Shown here: piece after piece, positions 23,475 through 34,333 of the stretch | Position numbering within the stretch: position 1 is the first letter of the stretch | How the letters are laid out: each line of letters opens with the position of its first letter | Notes under the pieces: model-generated | What the model saw: the letters and a program-made list of their open reading frames with translations, nothing else | The model's database searches: none | Told to the model about the DNA's origin: nothing | Translations under genes and position numbers: made by a program | Assembly: GCA_958299035.1 (NCBI GenBank) | Contig: CATQJL010000305.1 | Coordinates: forward strand, 63,894,127 to 63,958,126 | DNA length: 64,000 bases | Direction of reading: 5' to 3' | From: Cylicocyclus nassatus | Lineage: Eukaryota; Nematoda; Chromadorea; Rhabditida; Strongylidae

Positions 23475-26400
23475 ATGGACTTGTTGGCCAAATTCAGTTA
23501 CGAGGATAAGGAGCTACTAAAGCGAAGTTGGACCGTGCTCGGCAAGAACATAAACGATACTGCGTACTGTATATTCGATATGATATTCTCACAGAGTCCC
23601 GATACCAAACTGGTAGGCAAGCACTCAGTATGAACACCGAATTCAAAAAGTTGTGTTTTGCAGCTTTTCCCTTTCATGAAATTTAGAGCTGTAGGGGACA
23701 ATAAGCGCTCTAAGGAGATGGAGTTTCATGGCCTTAGATTCATGCAGGTACAAAACTAAGCTGGAAGAGGTCAAAAACGAACCCAAATTTTTGTTTTCCT
23801 AGGTCCTGGAATCTGTTGTAAAGGCTATTGACAATCCCGCTTCATTGGATCCTCTTTGTGATAATCTTGGTGAGTCAACTGATTCAATAGTGGAGGTCAA
23901 GCGTGCTCATTGAAATATTATCAGCTACTTATCGTTAGGATATCCTAGGTGTATGATTGATTTGTATCATTTTTACTCAAAGATAAACGACATAATAACC
24001 ACTTTCCACGATTGGAGTAAGCAAAGACACTTCTTTTCTTATTTAAGAGTGTGTTGCATAGTCTCATAAGTGCTTCTTCATGAGTCTCATCGTTTGAAGA
24101 CTTAATTGCCACGAGTTGCGAAATTGCATCAAAATTCCCTTCGCGTTCATGAGAGCATAATATTGAATCAACGCAAAATACACAACCATATAACATCGGA
24201 CAAAGGAAGTGTAAAAAGTTTGGTTTTTTTTGAGGGGGGGAGGAGGTGGGGTGTTCACTCGTTTGACTGCTACGCGGGCTTGTTGTTGTTGTGATACCCC
24301 AGACTTGGGTAATCAAACTCTTTAACACAACGACACGCAACAATAACAACAAACAGTTGTATAAGCAACTGACCAATCAATCAACACTCAAATATAAAAG
24401 TATTGGATGAGATCACTTGTTATCAAAGAACATGCAAATCTTGTCTCGATCCGCGAGCTGTCCTTGGCGGCGCCAGTTGATGTAGCTTGCGGAATTTAGA
24501 GTCTGCAAGATCCGTTGTTTTGCTTAGCTCGAAGTCGAGTCAAGAGTGTTTTCGTTTTTTGGTCAGCAAAACTGAACGCGCAACTAAAACAAAAACGTCC
24601 AGATCTGCTCAGATGGCCACTGTTGTCTATCGGGGCACTTCATGTAATGCGCAACTTCTGTCTGGTACAGACAGAAGCTCAAAACTGCTCTTCTGAGCGT
24701 TAGACGCTTGGCGGACAATATTTACAATTCATAAGCCAATCTGACCAGCAACATCCCTTGTGAATCGAATCGACAAACTTTACCTATTTAACGTCTAACG
24801 CAGCTTTTTTTAGACATAATGCCTCCAGTTTTTTTTATTGGAAGCAAAAATGATTAGACCGATAATTATATTCAATCTCTCAGGAAGCTAATACCGCTTT
24901 GACCCAATGTTGCAAAAAAGATCACAGTTTCAGTATTAGGTAGCCTGTCAAAACAGTCGAATGCCGTTAAAAAGTAAACATTTGGCTTATGTTGGCTTTT
25001 CTATCTGTTTGAAATCAAGATAAGTTTTGAGTGGAGTACATTATTTCACCGAAAGAAGAGGTCCCGCACCAAATCAAGGGCGGCGTGGCAGGAGTTCCCA
25101 AAGCCTAGCCGCTTTTCCTCGCAGGGGTACTTGGCACCCCCAGAAATTCCTTGAAGAACGTCACACCTTTTCAGGGCCAAAGAACGGCTCCGCCCATCAC
25201 TCTTCTCTAGGTGCCCTCATTCTAAACTGTGTACTCGCTGCAAGATATGCTTCATTGTATATGAGGATAATAGAACTGAAATCGAGAAACAAAAAAATTG
25301 TAGGTATTAAAAGGGGTTTAGTATCCATAAACGACTGCAGCTTAATTTCGAGTTATGTTTTACTCATGTTTTCGGTTAGGTTGACGCTTCCCTAAAAACT
25401 TTCAAGTGCTCGCTCTTGAGTAAATTTGTGAAACATATCGCATTAATATAAATTAAGCAGAAGTTATGAGTCTTTCAATCACGGTATATAACAGAGAAGT
25501 TAGTTTATTTACGCAAGTTCTAAAATCATCTAAGAATAACGAATTACTATACCTTGCAAATCCATGTCGTGTTTGAAACTCTTAGTCTCTTCGATCACGC
25601 GACGAAGTTTGGTATCCTAGTTTGGTATTACTAGATCCTGTAATATTAGGTCATTCCGAAAGTAATTTCGCTTTTTTCAGACGGGCGCCACATTTGATAG
25701 AACAAAGGTTTTTAAGAGATCTTGGATGTATTCGATGCAGAATTTCATTATCTTTCTAAAGCTTATAAAACTGTTGCAAAACCTTTGATGAGCTTTCAGA
25801 AAATAACCAAAATTTGCGACCCGTGCTTTTTGAGATGGTCAAGTTTCACGATTTTTTAAAACTTTCATATCAATCTGTAGAAGGAGTTCAAGCAACTGTT
25901 CGATAGAGTAAACCTTATAGAATACAGAACTGCTTTTTTCCCTTTTCATATCTTGTCTTACATTTTTAACAGAATTTTAACTGATGATACCGATTTCCAT
26001 AATTGGGCAGCTAAATTCTCGTAGAACATCAAAAGAAGAGCAGCTCGCGCATTATTCGATGCAGCGTTTTCTCCTCTTTCTAGCAGGTACTTTCGTTATC
26101 GATTCGTTTAGTTTCCGGGTATAAATCATCATAACTCATTTTTTAGCGGCTCTAACCGAAAAACACGAAATTTGATATGTCGAATCCGTAAACCCTCACT
26201 TGCTTTGTAAAATTAATGCTGTTCCGTTTTTTGTCCATTTTTTTCTCTTTCACCTTAATACCTGAATCTGTGTTCTCGCTGCTTGCACGCCTCACAATGA
26301 GATCAGTAAAGGAGGAGCAATGGGCGGGTCTTGACCTCTGAGACGCGAAGGTGCTAGAACCCTCCTGGGTGCGAATGCTGGTGCGAAGTTGGTGCGAGGA

Positions 26401-27814
26401 AAGGTGCTAGGAACTCCTGCACGCCCTCCTAAATCGAGCACCCTACACATTATGAGTCGTGCCAATAACCTCTACCCCTTTGATGCATCTCATGAAGAAA
26501 AATGCAAATTTTGTCACAGATGTAGCAAATCATTTTAGGTTAATGCTAGGAGTACATCTCTTATGTGCCCTGAAGATATAAGTCCACCAGTGGCGTACCA
26601 AGGGGAGAGGGGTAGGGCGCTTCTCGAGAATGGGTCGCGAAATTTTTTAAAGCTACTCAAATGTGTTATAAAAATGTGCAGAGGACTTGTTTTTACTTGT
26701 AAATGATCAAAATACTTTTTTAAAATTTTTAAGAGTTCAAATAACCTTTAAATTTTTCGGGAGCGTGGCCCGCCACGCCCCCTTTTTCTGAAATTCGGGT
26801 CAGGGGCCGGAAAATTCTTGGGAAGGATCCCAGAAAATTTTTCGGTGTGCGTGGCCAACGCCACACACCTTCATCCAAAATACTTGTGCCCCCCCCCCCC
26901 CCCCGAATGGAAATCCTGGCTACGCCACTAAAGTCCACATAAGATTATTTAACATTTCATTGAACAGGCACACATAGTTCATTCTTTACTATTTCAGGAA
27001 GAGTTCATGGTCGGCTTACGGACTCAAGAGGTTTCAAACCACATCACTGGGGTGTTTTCATTGAGTGCACTTTGTTTCACTTTCGAAAAGTGCTGAACTT
27101 GGTAATATCCCACTGTATTTCACTTACATATGAGATAACAGATTGTAGGATAATTACTTCAACAACATGATCACGCTTGACCGGGCCATTATTATATGGA
27201 GGACAGTGCTGCGAGTGCTCATCAAACGAATGAAGGTAAGGGTGTCAAAATGTCTCATTTTTTTCTGCTCATCAGAGCATTTTGAGGTTGGTTTGGCAAC
27301 TGATCTCAGAAACCGCCAGGCTAATAAAGATGCCGAAGAGGGTGGGTCAACATCAGGACAAAGCTCTCCCGTGGCCGATCCAAGTGAGTCAGCATTTGTT
27401 CACATTCCATATTTACCACGAAGCTGACGAGACAAATCAAATGGTGCCATTTTATTGGTCTCTGATATCTCTCAATGTAAAGTTAAGATATTCGTAATTT
27501 GAACAGTGACTTCGCAAAGAAAATTCTGGGCACCAATGTTAGTACTCGCAACCAACCGAACCAAGTTGGACGTACGATAAACATACGTCGTTGAAACATG
27601 ATTCGCGACGTGGCGCCGATTACGATTAAAGCGGTCTCTCATCTGACTTCAATTTGATTTTTTGCAATGTCTGAACTACGGGCCTGGAAGTTAGTACTGT
27701 GGCATAAAGCGAGCATGCTGTTCACGATAACAATTTCCTGAGATTTCAAGTCATTTTTCGGTTTTACTGATTTTTTCTAAACTTTGAGTTACAGGAGGGA
27801 GCGGAGATGGATAA
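23475..27814 (+). CDS. nematode globin, complete seven-exon gene, 198 residues
   Basis: Exons 23475-23612, 23664-23747, 23803-23869, 26998-27101, 27149-27235, 27287-27383 and 27795-27814 total 597 nt, an exact multiple of three, and every junction keeps phase. The protein begins MDLLAKFSYEDKELLKRSW (A helix), has FPFMKF and EMEFHGLRFMQ (likely distal His, E helix), LDPLCDNLGRVHGR (likely proximal His, F helix), FKPHHWGVFIECTLFHF (G helix) and WRTVLRVLIKRMK (H helix). Globins bind haem and carry or sense oxygen or related gases; the ligand and role here are unknown. The tail is Ser/Pro/Gly-rich and ends in RGSGDG; the last 20-nt exon and the exon-6 acceptor are the weakest parts. Intron 3 is 3.1 kb and full of mobile DNA. 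Confidence 0.85.
25050..26455. repeat. inverted pair of a dispersed repeat in globin intron 3
   Basis: The block at about 25050-25215 (GGAGTTCCCAAAGCCTAGCC, CTCCGCCCATCACTC) is a diverged reverse complement of about 26300-26455 (GAGCAATGGGCGG, GTGCTAGGAACTCCTGC). The space between holds a mariner-type fragment. Confidence 0.45.
25646..26250 (+). mobile_element. partial mariner-type foldback element
   Basis: It starts TTAGGTCATTCCGAAAGTAA after a TA and follows the left arm of the complete element at 49731-50752 for several hundred bases. Near the end the core matches the other element in inverted orientation. No right terminal repeat is seen. Confidence 0.55.
26588..26930. mobile_element. 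343-bp hAT-type MITE with perfect 8-bp target duplication
   Basis: Ends are CAGTGGCGTA (left) and TACGCCACTA (right). AAGTCCAC flanks both sides (26580-26587 and 26931-26938). An 8-bp duplication and CAGTGGCGTA ends are hAT hallmarks. It lies in globin intron 3, about 60 bp before the exon-4 acceptor, and includes a long C run. Confidence 0.8.
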
Positions 27815-28273
27815 GAAGATGTGTGATTGCGATAACATAATCGGAAAGGGAGTTTAGTATAGGGGAGTGAAACAAGGACAGCAAAATCTTGTACAAAGGT
27901 ATGGAATGAATTTCACTACAACGTATTAAAGGAAAGCTGGTATGGCGGCCAGAGATGCCAAGAAGATTCTACACATCTATCAGGAAGACGTAGACCCATG
28001 AAAAACTTTAGTTGACCTTCAGATCGAAAGTAACGGAGAAATTTCGATGGATAGTCGAAGACAACACAAGATGAAAGTCTGCAGTGCAAACAGTTACTGC
28101 GATGAGACACTTGTATCTACAGTGAGCAAACAGCGTATCAAAAGCAACTGTGGATCACATGACAAAATGTGCAAGAACAAGAGTGCGAGTAGTAAAGCTG
28201 AAATTTAATTACTTTACAGCGGAAGACCTGCCACTGCGGAAGTTATTGCAAAAGTGATATGTGCATTTAGTCG
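27815..28273. other. globin 3' flank, no supported gene
   Basis: A 64-codon minus-strand frame (27916-28110) has no recognisable feature. Confidence 0.4.
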
Positions 28274-28477
28274 TACCCTATTTTCAGGTGTATAAGCCGC
28301 ACCCTTTTTGCTCTAAACGCGAGCGGACCCAGGCGTGCCGCCACGCATATGTCTCGCGATGCGGTCGCCTTATCGCATACTGCTCTCACTTAACGCGCTC
28401 CATGATGACAGTCAGTCTTTTGGCGTGTTCGCCTTTAGAGCGAAAAGGGTGCGGCTTATACACCTGAAAATAGGGTA
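28274..28477. mobile_element. 204-bp MITE with 43-bp terminal inverted repeats
   Basis: Left end TACCCTATTTTCAGGTGTAT and right end ATACACCTGAAAATAGGGTA are perfect mirrors; the repeats continue through TAAGCCGCACCCTTTT and its mirror. TA at both ends fits the Tc1/mariner/pogo group. There is no coding capacity. Confidence 0.8.
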
Positions 28478-28785
28478 GTGGTTTTTAATAAGTAAACATG
28501 CGAAAAAGAAACACTGGGGTCAGAAACAAAAACGAAATTTTGGATCATTCTTCTTATCAAACGCTATTTCTTGTTGCAAGATCCAAAAACTCAAGTTTCA
28601 TGCCAATAATGCGCCCCGCTCGACAACCGCGTTTCATCACGATTCCACGTTTCAACGCTGTGGGTTTACCATAAGTCCTAAGTAGGGGCACAGCATGCCT
28701 TCTAGGAAGAATTCTGCTTTCAAATTGGTTTGGGGAAGCCTCTGTTGCGGCACGACCGAGTCCATGCTTTCCCTCCCACCGTCGA
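28478..28785. other. no firm gene
   Basis: A 77-codon minus frame starts MARRWEGKHGLGRAATE (28557-28790), GC-richer than its surroundings. Part of it continues into DNA repeated at 37586, so it may belong to a repeat. No domain is recognised. Confidence 0.3.
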
Positions 28786-29633
28786 GCCATGCCGCTATGT
28801 TATAATCTAAGCTACGGCGACGACGCTGCGTGTGCAACAACGGGGGGGGGGAGGGAATGGGAGGGGGTAAGGGAGGGAGACCTTTTTCACTCTCTGATTT
28901 CAAAATGAAGGATTGGCGGGGGGGGGGAGGTGCTCGCTCTTGCCATTTCAATGCTCATTAGAGTAGATTTCCTAAAATAGCAAAAAACATTTTTAAGCCG
29001 AGACTTTGCCTAGCCACTGTGTCTACTGTGTTTGCTCATCTTTCTGACATCTTATGAACCCTGTACTTTCACGTTGCTCACTTCGAGTAAATTCATTCTG
29101 TTTTCGCCGATTCTGAGTATATGGGCCGTCCGCTTTTTTCGACGAGTTCAGCGCTGCACTTATGAACAAAAGAGGGATCAAACGAGAAAGCGGCTAAAGT
29201 GCGCGGGAAAAGGATTGAACCAGACTGCGCGGCGTAGCAGCGTACGTCGCGTGCGCTGCCGGAAAAATGCCGAGCGCTGCGTACGTCGCGTACGCCGCGA
29301 AGTCTGGCTCAACCGAAAGAGTAGTCATGCTGGTCCAAAATTCCGCAGCCAGCGAAAACGAACGGCCCATAGGTGCTTTGAAGTGTAGGTATCTATTTCT
29401 GATAATTCATTTGCAGGATTACGTTACTAAAGTAAGATTTTATCGTATGTTCGTGTGTTGGAAGTGCAAACTCCATTGATTCGCAATGATCGGATTATGC
29501 ACCGTATGCCAGCAAGTATATGGCTTTTGTAGTTTACTAGCTGAGATCGCTCGCTCGCTTCGCTTATATGACCGCATCGCAGTTCAATCGGCCCTGCCGG
29601 GGGGGAATTCTATAGCGCACAAACGGATTAACC
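28786..29633 (+). repeat. repeated block U, copy 1 (truncated by the CR1 insertion)
   Basis: The block matches 37586-39140 (apart from a MITE present only there) and, from 29118 on, 33584-34100. It contains G-rich runs and a small MITE (29213-29314). At 28808 it keeps the empty site of the MITE found at 37618. Confidence 0.75.
29213..29314. mobile_element. short MITE with GGTTGAGCCAGACT-type ends
   Basis: Left GGATTGAACCAGACTGCGCG is mirrored by AGTCTGGCTCAACC on the right; the inside is rich in CGTACG. Copies occur at about 33673-33773 and 38736-38835 (within block U) and an independent one at 59798-59880. Confidence 0.6.
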
Positions 29634-29754
29634 ATCATCATCATTTATTACATAGGATATCCTATGCATTGAACATCAACATAGAAGTATTACAAAACAT
29701 AAAAAAAACTTGTTAGTAACACAATACAAAAAAAAAAACGAACATGACAGATTT

Positions 29755-32541
29755 TCATTGAGAAAGCAAATAGTCCTCTAAAAGCATTTTAAACTGTGAA
29801 AGCTTCACAGGAAGCATTCCTCTTCTCATCAATTTATCCAGATCACTACTAATTCTGTTAACAAAGAATCTCCTCCTCACATTTCTCCTTGCTCTAGGTA
29901 TAACTATCTTTCTTGAACCTCCCCTGGTTTTAGAACTCCTGGTTTCAAAAAAGGAGAATGGGTCGAGATGATAATCTTTGAATATAATCTTGTGAGCTGT
30001 GATAAGATCAAACATCCTCCTTCTCGTGGCTAAACTGTATAGCCCGAGCTCCTTGTTTCTGAGCGTCCCTTTGGGTAATTGTTCATATCGAAAGCCTTTA
30101 GTCCGTATAAGCAATTTCCTTGTAAAATTATTCTGTACCTTCTCATGCACTCGAATTGAACTGGTTTTTGTAGGGTTGAAGACTACAGTACCATATTCTA
30201 GTAACGGCCTGATATAAGTTTTATAAGCCCTAATGAGCAGGCACGTGTCACTAGTTGATAATGCTCTGAATAAATTATAAACAGCTGCATTACCTTTGGC
30301 AGCAACTACTTCACAATGCTTATCGAAACAAAGGCTGCTATTAACCAGAAAGCCTAAGTCTTTTACTTCATTGACATAGTCAAGGTCCTATCCTTCAATT
30401 TGATATCGATAATCTGAGTCGGTAGTACCAATGTGCAGTACCTTGGTTTTTTCCCGAGATATGGGTAGTTTCCAATCTACCGACCATGCAACCACTGCAT
30501 CTAGCGCTCGCTGAATCTTAGCTCTATCTTGGGCTGTTGCCACTTCACTATAAATTTTGAAATCATCAGCAAATCCGCAACACGACACTCCGAATCTAGA
30601 GACTAATTGAGGAAGATCATAAGTATAGATGTTAAAAAGAATTGGTGACAGGACGCCACCCTGCGGTACCCCACTAGTCATCCTTCTGAGCTTTGAGAAA
30701 GTACGATTGATATGAACAGTGAATTTGCGATTAGATAAAAAGGCAGAAATCCAGGCGATTATGCATGGGTGTATTCCTATTGATTCCATTTTAAGAATGA
30801 GTTTTGAATGCGGTACTTTATCAAAGGCTTTGGTGAAATCTAGATAAACAACATCGGTACTTCTGCCAGAATCTAGGGACAGGGTCCAGTCATTGAGCGT
30901 ATATAGCATGGAGGTTACGGTTGATTTACCCTTTTGGAATCCATGCTGCGCTTGCGGTATTATGTTATGTTCTTGTAAATGCTTCGTTATCTGAATTTTG
31001 ATCAACTTTTCAAAAAGGCGCGCAAATATGGACGTTATGCTTACGGGACGGTAATTATGAATGCATGTATGAGGCTTTTTCTTTGGTATAGGAGTTACAA
31101 AAGAGATTCTCCATCTTTCAGGAACTTCTGACCTCAGTAGACTCAAATTGAATATAAACTGCAATGGCCTTGAGATGATGTGGGCTACTTCTTCAATAAA
31201 ATGCAAAGGTATAAAATCCGGAGTTAGAGATTTTGATCGAGGCCATTTCCGAAGCAGTTTATAAATTTCGAAATCATCAAAGTAGTGAAACTCTTTCATC
31301 TTTTCAAAAGTGAGTTGCATAGGGGCTTGATATGATGAATGGTCTTCGCTAACAAAAACCTCTTCAAAGACCCTGGCAAAATTCTCAGCTTTTTCAAGCT
31401 CCGAGGTCAGGATGTTCCCAGAATCAGACATGATAGCTCCCACCACTTTTCTATCTTTGAGTCTTGCATTAAGTAGGCGGTAGAATGCAGCCCTATTACC
31501 GGTTTTGATTATCTTTCTTTCTAGATATGTGTTAAATCTTCTGAGTTTCTTTTCAAAACTTGAGTTTATATTTTTGAATTTCATCAAATCTTCTTCCCTA
31601 TCTGTAGATCTAAATCTAAACCAAGCTGCCTCTCGGACCCTGGACAACTTTGCTATGTGTGACGGTATATGCTGTCTATTTGATGGCACCGTCTTCATTG
31701 GGATAAAGAGATCAATTGCATGTTGGATTACAAAAATCAACATTTCGTACATCTCGTTTACACTATTGACCGTACTGAAGGAACCGATCCAGTCCACATT
31801 CTCCAAGTATTGGACGGCACCCTTCATATCTCCATTCTTATAATCTCTTTTTAAAATGAAATCATTCGAGCGCGGATTCGTGCTACGCATGCAAAAACTG
31901 ATCATTACGTGATCACTTGACCCAATAGGTGGATTTGCTTTCACAGCAGTGATCAAAGAATCATCATTGGTTAAGATCAAATCTAGAACATTTGTTCCAA
32001 GTGTCCAGAACTTAACTTCCTAGCAGAGGTCTAGATTTAGGCACATATTCAAGAAAGTTTTGGCTGCGCGATTGGATTTACTCATTTTCATCTTGTTCCA
32101 GTCAATTTCAGGGTAATTAAAATCCCCCAGCACAATTGAGTGAAGGTTGGAAGCTATCAAGTCCGATATCGTTTTACTCAATTGATCTGATAAGTAGTAG
32201 GGGCAGGATGGCGCTCTGTAGACCAATATCACACGGGTTGTCGTGTTGTTTGTATGTATATCCAAGCTAATCAATTCATAGCCCTCATTGACTGATTCAT
32301 CAAAAACAAGATGCTGGCAGAGCAATTTACTGATCAATAAGGCGACACCTCCTCCTTTCCTGAGTCGGCGATCACATCTGTAGACAAAGTAAGTGGAGCA
32401 CAAATCCCCAAAGAGAGCTGAATCAGTAATGTTGTAATCGGGATTTAGCCAAGTTTCGGTGATTGCAATCACATGAGCAGGAGTATTGAAGAGAAGAAAC
32501 TTTAGGGCGATATTTTTCTGTAGAGATCTGATATTCATCAA
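29755..32541 (-). pseudogene. CR1-like ORF2: endonuclease and reverse transcriptase, two in-frame TAG stops
   Basis: The N-terminal part is an AP-type endonuclease: NIRSLQKN, AITETWLNPDY, RRLRKGGGVALLI and GDFNYPEIDW. After a TAG near 32020 the same frame continues with LDLILTNDD and SSDHVMI, then the reverse transcriptase: VTPIPKKK, YRPVSITSIFARLFEKLI, GFQKGKSTVTSML, YLDFTKAFDKVPH, SGVPQGGVLSPILFN and the catalytic FADD (30562-30573 region). A second TAG at 30388-30390 is followed in frame by DLDYVNEVKDLGFLVNSS and the C-terminal domain to 29755. Apart from these two stops the frame is open. The enzyme copies the element's RNA into nicked DNA. The two TAGs mark it as inactive unless they are read through or are sequence errors. 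Confidence 0.85.
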
Positions 32542-32579
32542 GAAGCATGATAAAGGACCATTTACTTTCCTGAGAGTAA

Positions 32580-33433
32580 CTAATGGTTTAAATAATTCGA
32601 CAATGGAGAATTAGAAGTTCGATTCAACGACACATTAGACTGAGTTGACAAAGCATCCATTCGATTTTCTTGAAAAGCATTTGGAGAATTACTAGCAACA
32701 TTGTTTTTACACGTACTAGGCTTACGTTGACGATCTAGTTTGATCTTAGCTCTTTCCTCTTGGGAAAGAGATGGGCGTACATATAGACCTTTTTTGAATG
32801 GAAAATACTTTAAAGAAGGAGCACGCTTGAGGGTTAGATTAACAAAGAAAGAACAAGGTAAAATTACTTTCAATAACCTATCTCTAGAGGGACTAGGTCG
32901 GCCCATTCTATAAACCGTAACAGGAGACAATCAATATTAAGGAAGTCAAGTACTTGACCTACGCATAGGAAATCGTGATTAGTCCTGTAACTGCTAGGTC
33001 CTCCTCTGCTTTCTGGTACTCCAGCGAAGACAAGTGACCTCTTTCTTTCCATTTCTTCCCAAACGTTGCCATTGTTCGATGCCATGTCTCCATTTGGGGG
33101 GATGCTGGGGCTGCTCGAACGTCTGTTAATAATATCTTTTAATCTCTGATTTTCAGCCTTAAGCGTTACGATTTCCTCTGATAGCTTTCTCACGTCCGTT
33201 ATTAACTCACGGTTACTTTGCATGAGGTCGTCCATTCCTTTTCGACTGTCCACCAGATAAGCAATGATCGTTCGAACATGGAGTGGTAGGCTATCGTCCT
33301 TTGTCAATTCCATCGCGGCCTCGAAGAAATCCGGCGAACCTGGTGGACTGTCCTCGAATTGCAGTTTCCTCTTCTTCTGACGCTCGGCAGGTCCGAGTGG
33401 GTAGATGGGGGTTTCATTGATCATCTCAGACAT
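32580..33433 (-). pseudogene. CR1-like ORF1, frameshifted
   Basis: The likely start is MSEMINETPIYPL at 33433. A Leu/Glu heptad stretch (about residues 75-120, RELITDVRKLSEEIVTLKAE) predicts a coiled coil, followed by the RNA-binding-like segment RKRSLVFAGVPES. Near 32920 the frame shifts by one base and continues as VTVYRMGRPSPSRDRLLKV and LYVRPSLSQEERAK to 32580. ORF1 proteins of this group are RNA-binding chaperones. The second copy has the same shift. Confidence 0.7.
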
Positions 33434-33583
33434 TGAATAATCCAGACGACGTCGTAGATTGCCGGAGAAGTAGTAGCACGGAGTCGAAGGGAGGGGGGGA
33501 GAGGTCGGTAGGCAGGCGACAGCGTGATCGATGACCCGACCGCTCACGGTGGACTCACGTTGCAGAATGAAGAATATAGAATA

Positions 33584-34333
33584 TATGGGCCGTCCGCTTT
33601 TTCGCGGAGTTCAGCGCTGCCTTTATGAACAAAAGAGGGATCAAACGAGAAAGCGGCTAAAGTGCGCGGGAAAAGGATTGAACCAGACTGCGCGGCGCAG
33701 CAGCGTACGTCGCGTGCGCTGCCGGAAAAATGCCGAGCGTGCGTACGTCGCGTACGCCGCGAAGTCTGGCTCAACCGAAAGAGTAGTCATGCTGGTCCAA
33801 AATTCCGCAGCCAGCGAAAACGAACGGCCCATAGGTGCTTTGAAGTGTAGGTATCTATTTCTGATAATTCATTTGCAGGATTACGTTACTAAAGTAAGAT
33901 TTTATCGTATGTTCGTGTGTTGGAAGTGCATACTCCATTGATTCGCAATGATCGGATTATGCACCGTATGCCAGCAAGTATATGGCTTTTGTAGTTTACT
34001 AGCTGAGATCGCTCGCTCGCTTCGCTTATATGACCGCATCGCAGTTCAATCGGCCCCTGCCGGGGGGGGGGAATTCTATAGCGCACAAACGGATTGACCA
34101 GATTGATACAGAGATTGAGTTTGTTTGGTAGAAAGATTTAAACCTTAACAATCAAGCTTCATACATTGATAAAGAATTCGAGTCATATGCTCTAATGAAA
34201 AATCTTAAGTTCTCAAAGCTTTTTTACCAAATCGTCGTCCATGATACTCAGCATGTTCTCTTTTTCGTCTTCTTCGTTATACACAATTTTCAGGCAGTGC
34301 TAATTCTGTGACTCTACCTGCAAATTCGTGGAC
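33584..34333 (+). repeat. repeated block U, copy 2
   Basis: It repeats 29118-29633 almost exactly, then continues with DNA matching 39140-39372 (shared CAAATCGTCGTCCATGATAC). It is cut at 34333 where the second CR1 copy begins. Confidence 0.75.

Larger units (their letters stand above)
29634..33583 (-). mobile_element. CR1-like non-LTR retroposon, copy 1, near full length
   Basis: It has a 5' leader, ORF1, an ORF2 with endonuclease and reverse transcriptase, and a 3' tail ending in repeated TGATGATGATGG at 29634. It is flanked by a directly repeated stretch of about 515 bp (29118-29633 and 33584-34100), much longer than a normal target duplication. Confidence 0.8.

Noticed and set aside
26729..26938. 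69-codon minus-strand frame with a Gly run
   Set aside because: It is a translation of the hAT-type MITE and its C run.
27276..27497. Alternative globin exon 6 using the acceptor CTCATCAG
   Set aside because: It gives SILRLVWQLISETARL, which does not extend the globin H helix; the acceptor at 27286 gives RMK-VGLATDLRNRQ, closer to nematode globins.
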